Source of the DNA: CAYJFK01 sp964369475
GTDB lineage: Bacteria > Bacillota > Clostridia > Oscillospirales > Feifaniaceae
Length of the DNA stretch: 7,287 nt
NCBI GenBank assembly: GCA_964369475.1
Contig: CAYJFK010000086.1
Location: 1 to 7,287 of the forward strand
Reading direction: 5' to 3'
Shown: one piece after another, positions 5,605 to 7,287 of the stretch
Layout of the letters: each line of letters opens with the position of its first letter
Position numbering within the stretch: position 1 is the stretch's first letter
Notes under the pieces: generated by a model
Seen by the model: the letters and a program-made list of their open reading frames with translations, nothing else
What the model was told of the DNA's origin: nothing
The model's database searches: none
Made by a program: the position numbers and the translations under genes

Positions 5605-6072
5605 ATGAACCAAACACAAAACAAAAGACACCACTACACGGTAACACTCGAAATCTCGAACGACGAGGCAAGGGCAAGAATTGACCTTAGAGAAGTAGAG
5701 GGCGCAATTCAAGATGCAATTGCCGACTACCACAGCTTGAATACCGTTAGAAACAAAAAAAATCTGGTATGCACGGTCTACGAGGATCATATGGTAATGG
5801 AGATCGATTCGCCCCTTGCACTCGACGTGCCTTCCAAGGCGCTTGCAAAGTTTACGAGAATTTTGCTAACCAAAAACACAATTTTAAATTCTGCGGTAAA
5901 CAACGGAAGGATATTCCGCTCGGTTAAATCGGGCGTGCCCGAGAGTCAGTACGACAATATCACGGCGGCAGAGACCATTGTTAAGGTGGTAAATATTTTG
6001 CTTGGAGAGCAAAACGAAAAGAATATCTTGCTTGCAAGGCAGATAAAGGAAGTTGTTTTTGGCAATCTATAA
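5605..6072 (+). CDS. Hypothetical protein, 155 aa, family not recognised
   Basis: I do not recognise this protein. It has no signal peptide, membrane segment, cysteine cluster or nucleotide-binding motif. The N-terminus looks like a beta strand followed by charged helix (HHYTVTLEISNDEARARIDL, then EVEGAIQDAIADYHSL). The middle contains a hydrophobic strand (LVCTVYEDHMVMEI), and the C-terminus looks helical (AAETIVKVVNILLGEQNEKN onward). It is evidently a cytoplasmic soluble alpha/beta protein. The evidence that it is a real gene is strong: an extended -10 promoter, GGAGG 8 nt before the ATG, codon use like its neighbours and a strong hairpin right after the stop. It stands alone between two terminator-like structures, so the context gives no functional clue. 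Confidence 0.85.
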   Translation: MNQTQNKRHHYTVTLEISNDEARARIDLREVEGAIQDAIADYHSLNTVRNKKNLVCTVYEDHMVMEIDSPLALDVPSKALAKFTRILLTKNTILNSAVNNGRIFRSVKSGVPESQYDNITAAETIVKVVNILLGEQNEKNILLARQIKEVVFGNL

Positions 6073-6078
6073 GAGCGG

Positions 6079-6113
6079 GCACAATACGGGGGCATCGAGC
6101 CCCCGTATTGTGC
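6079..6113 (+). terminator. Strong hairpin after the 155-aa gene, lacking a T tail
   Basis: A perfect 15-bp stem (GCACAATACGGGGGC at 6079-6093, complement at 6099-6113) with a 5-nt loop begins 6 nt after the stop codon. Unlike the other terminators in the window it has no T run on either side (TATGTCTGCG follows). It may be an atypical terminator or a structure that protects the mRNA 3' end. Confidence 0.6.
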
Positions 6114-6170
6114 TATGTCTGCGGACAAAGGGCGGCACTTTGCTTGAGTTATATGTTTTTTAATAAAAAT

Positions 6171-6232
6171 TTAATGTTTATCATTAATTTATTATTGACA
6201 GCCTTTAGGCTTTGTGGTATATTTTAAATATA
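6171..6232. promoter_or_regulatory. Three inverted repeats around the DUF2975-HTH promoter
   Basis: TTAATG-TTTAT-CATTAA (6171-6187) lies just upstream of the -35, AGCCT-TT-AGGCT (6200-6211) lies inside the spacer, and TATATTT-T-AAATATA (6218-6232) covers the -10 and start region. All three are perfect. The middle one is the least likely to be chance because it contains G and C. Autoregulation by the downstream HTH protein is a natural but untested idea. Confidence 0.45.
6195..6223 (+). promoter_or_regulatory. Promoter of the DUF2975-HTH operon
   Basis: A perfect TTGACA (6195-6200), 17 nt and TATATT (6218-6223) preceded by TGG (6215-6217) form a strong extended -10 type promoter. The start is predicted near 6230, leaving about 26 nt of leader with AAGGAGG at 6243-6249. 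Confidence 0.85.
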
Positions 6233-6255
6233 AACACAAGATAAGGAGGCATAAT

Positions 6256-6885
6256 ATGAAGGCTGTACACAAGCTCTTAAACCAAAGAACGGCGCAGAGG
6301 GCGTCGGAATTTATGCAGGGAATTTGTTATATTCTAATAGCTATTGTCTTTGCCACGATAGTTCTAACCTGCATGGGTAGAATGGAGTACAATTTAAGCT
6401 ACAACGGCGAGAACTATCCGCAGGCGATATATGCCGAGCAAGACCACAACTTCGGCACAAGGTCGCTTACAATATCTACAAAGGACGAGTTGCGTGTTAG
6501 GGCAAACTTAGACGACGGTAGCATTGAGCTCGGCACATATATAGCAATTGCCTTGACACATATTGTCGGGGCGATACCTATAATGCTTGCCTACCGGTAT
6601 CTTGCCAAGGTCTTCTCGAATGTTGCCAAAGGAGAGATATTCACTCAAAGCAATGCGCAATATCTGCTCTATCATGGCATTATTCAAATTGCCTTGGCTG
6701 TGGTCTACCCCTTTGCCAAGCTGCTCATTGTAGAGGTCGCCAATATGCTTGTGAGCGACCATATTGAGCTCTCGACAGGTGCGGATATTTTTAATAACCT
6801 TATTCCAAGTATTGCATTTTTGGTAGCAGCCTATATAATAAGCTATGGAGTGAATTTGCAAGACGAGGTGGATCATACGTTATGA
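6256..6885 (+). CDS. DUF2975 family membrane protein (YoaS-like)
   Basis: A 209-aa membrane protein with four hydrophobic segments (about 22-41, 92-112, 139-160 and 180-200) and a polar, probably extracytoplasmic stretch between the first two (about 42-90). The family signature is VFSNVAKGEIFTQSNAQYL (119-137), and the C-terminal ending GVNLQDEVDHTL resembles the usual LQ-E-DLT end of DUF2975 proteins. AAGGAGG lies 6 nt before the ATG at 6256. An upstream in-frame start at 6214 would overlap the promoter and is rejected. Its last codons overlap the start of the HTH regulator gene, the same arrangement as yoaS-yozG in Bacillus. The biochemical role is unknown; a membrane partner or sensor for the regulator is an inference from this conserved pairing. 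Confidence 0.85.
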   Translation: MKAVHKLLNQRTAQRASEFMQGICYILIAIVFATIVLTCMGRMEYNLSYNGENYPQAIYAEQDHNFGTRSLTISTKDELRVRANLDDGSIELGTYIAIALTHIVGAIPIMLAYRYLAKVFSNVAKGEIFTQSNAQYLLYHGIIQIALAVVYPFAKLLIVEVANMLVSDHIELSTGADIFNNLIPSIAFLVAAYIISYGVNLQDEVDHTL

Positions 6886-7124
6886 TAATAATTCGACTGG
6901 ATAGAGTTTTGGCAGACAGGAAGATGAAGTTAAACGAGCTTGCCGAGCTTGTTGGCATTACTAATGTCAATCTGTCGTACTTAAAGACAGGCAAGGTAAA
7001 AGCGATAAGATTTTCGACCTTGGATGCCATTTGCAAGGTGCTTAAGTGTCAGCCCGGGGATATTCTCGAGTATATAGAAGATATAGATGAAGAGGGTGGC
7101 GAGGTCGAAGTAACGCTTGACTAA
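6882..7124 (+). CDS. Small Cro/CI-type HTH regulator (YozG-like)
   Basis: An 80-aa DNA-binding protein that is essentially one helix-turn-helix domain (about residues 5-65): LDRVLADRKMKLNELAELVG, ITNVNLSYLKTGKVKAIRF and STLDAICKVLKCQPGDILEY match the YozG/HTH_26 group closely. An acidic tail follows (EDIDEEGGEVEVTLD). The ATG overlaps the stop of the DUF2975 gene as ATGA, so translation is probably coupled; a GAGGTGG lies about 11 nt upstream inside the previous gene. It probably binds its own operon promoter, where palindromes are present, but its targets cannot be deduced here. A strong terminator follows about 90 nt after the stop. Confidence 0.9.
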   Translation: MIIIRLDRVLADRKMKLNELAELVGITNVNLSYLKTGKVKAIRFSTLDAICKVLKCQPGDILEYIEDIDEEGGEVEVTLD

Positions 7125-7216
7125 AGGCAAGGTCGGCGAGTGGGGCGAGGGTAGAAAAGGCGGCTGATCTTGCGATAGATATGCTATGCTTGGAAATTTT
7201 AATAGCTTTTTAATGC

Positions 7217-7261
7217 AAAAGCCCCCACTACGACTAATGCTTAGACGTAGTGGGGGCTTTT
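7217..7261 (+). terminator. Strong terminator closing the DUF2975-HTH operon
   Basis: A 16-bp perfect stem (7217-7232 with 7246-7261, core GCCCCCACTACG/CGTAGTGGGGGC) continues after one A-A mismatch with CTAA/TTAG to a TGC loop. It ends in TTTT followed by ATTT. The four A before the stem allow some activity on the other strand as well. Positions 7125-7216 show no gene. Confidence 0.9.
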
Positions 7262-7287
7262 ATTTCCAAAACAAAAGAGGGGCTAAT

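Noticed and set aside
5164..5790. Long minus-strand open frame of 208 codons
   Set aside because: It lies antisense to the end of the flavodiiron gene and the start of the 155-aa gene, crosses a terminator and a strong opposing promoter, and its product looks like an antisense shadow.

Overview
The window looks like chromosomal DNA from an anaerobic, low-to-moderate GC Bacillota, most likely class Clostridia. The evidence is a SigH-type sporulation/stationary-phase sigma factor, an ECF vitamin-transporter S component, a multidomain flavodiiron protein fused to flavin reductase and rubredoxin, a YoaS/YozG-type membrane protein and regulator pair, strong AGGAGG-type ribosome binding sites, and sigma-A-like promoters. 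I cannot name the genus from sequence alone.

Layout. Positions 1-96 are a T/G-rich low-complexity tandem array running off the left edge. Next come five minus-strand genes: a double zinc-ribbon protein (292-573) ending in a clear terminator (237-270), a SigH-like sigma factor (670-1284), tRNA m7G methyltransferase TrmB (1455-2165), a RidA-family protein (2314-2766) and an ECF S component (2845-3351). They form probably three transcription units: S component-ridA, trmB with its own promoter and a terminator hairpin inside its leader, and sigH-zinc ribbon from tandem promoters. A 312-bp AT-rich divergent region (3352-3663) holds opposing promoters.

The plus strand then carries a 593-aa flavodiiron/flavodoxin/flavin reductase/rubredoxin fusion (3664-5445) with a terminator, an unrecognised 155-aa protein (5605-6072) with a near-consensus promoter and a strong 3' hairpin, and a translationally coupled pair: a DUF2975-type membrane protein (6256-6885) and a small HTH regulator (6882-7124), closed by a strong terminator (7217-7261).

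How the genes fit together. Most are independent housekeeping or stress functions: tRNA modification, imine/enamine detoxification beside vitamin uptake, O2/NO removal typical of strict anaerobes, and a stationary-phase sigma factor. I see no phage, IS element, CRISPR array, rRNA or tRNA, and no clear undescribed multi-gene system. The points most worth a second look are the trmB leader hairpin, the repeats and palindromes around the promoters of the plus-strand genes, the orphan 155-aa protein and the edge repeat array.
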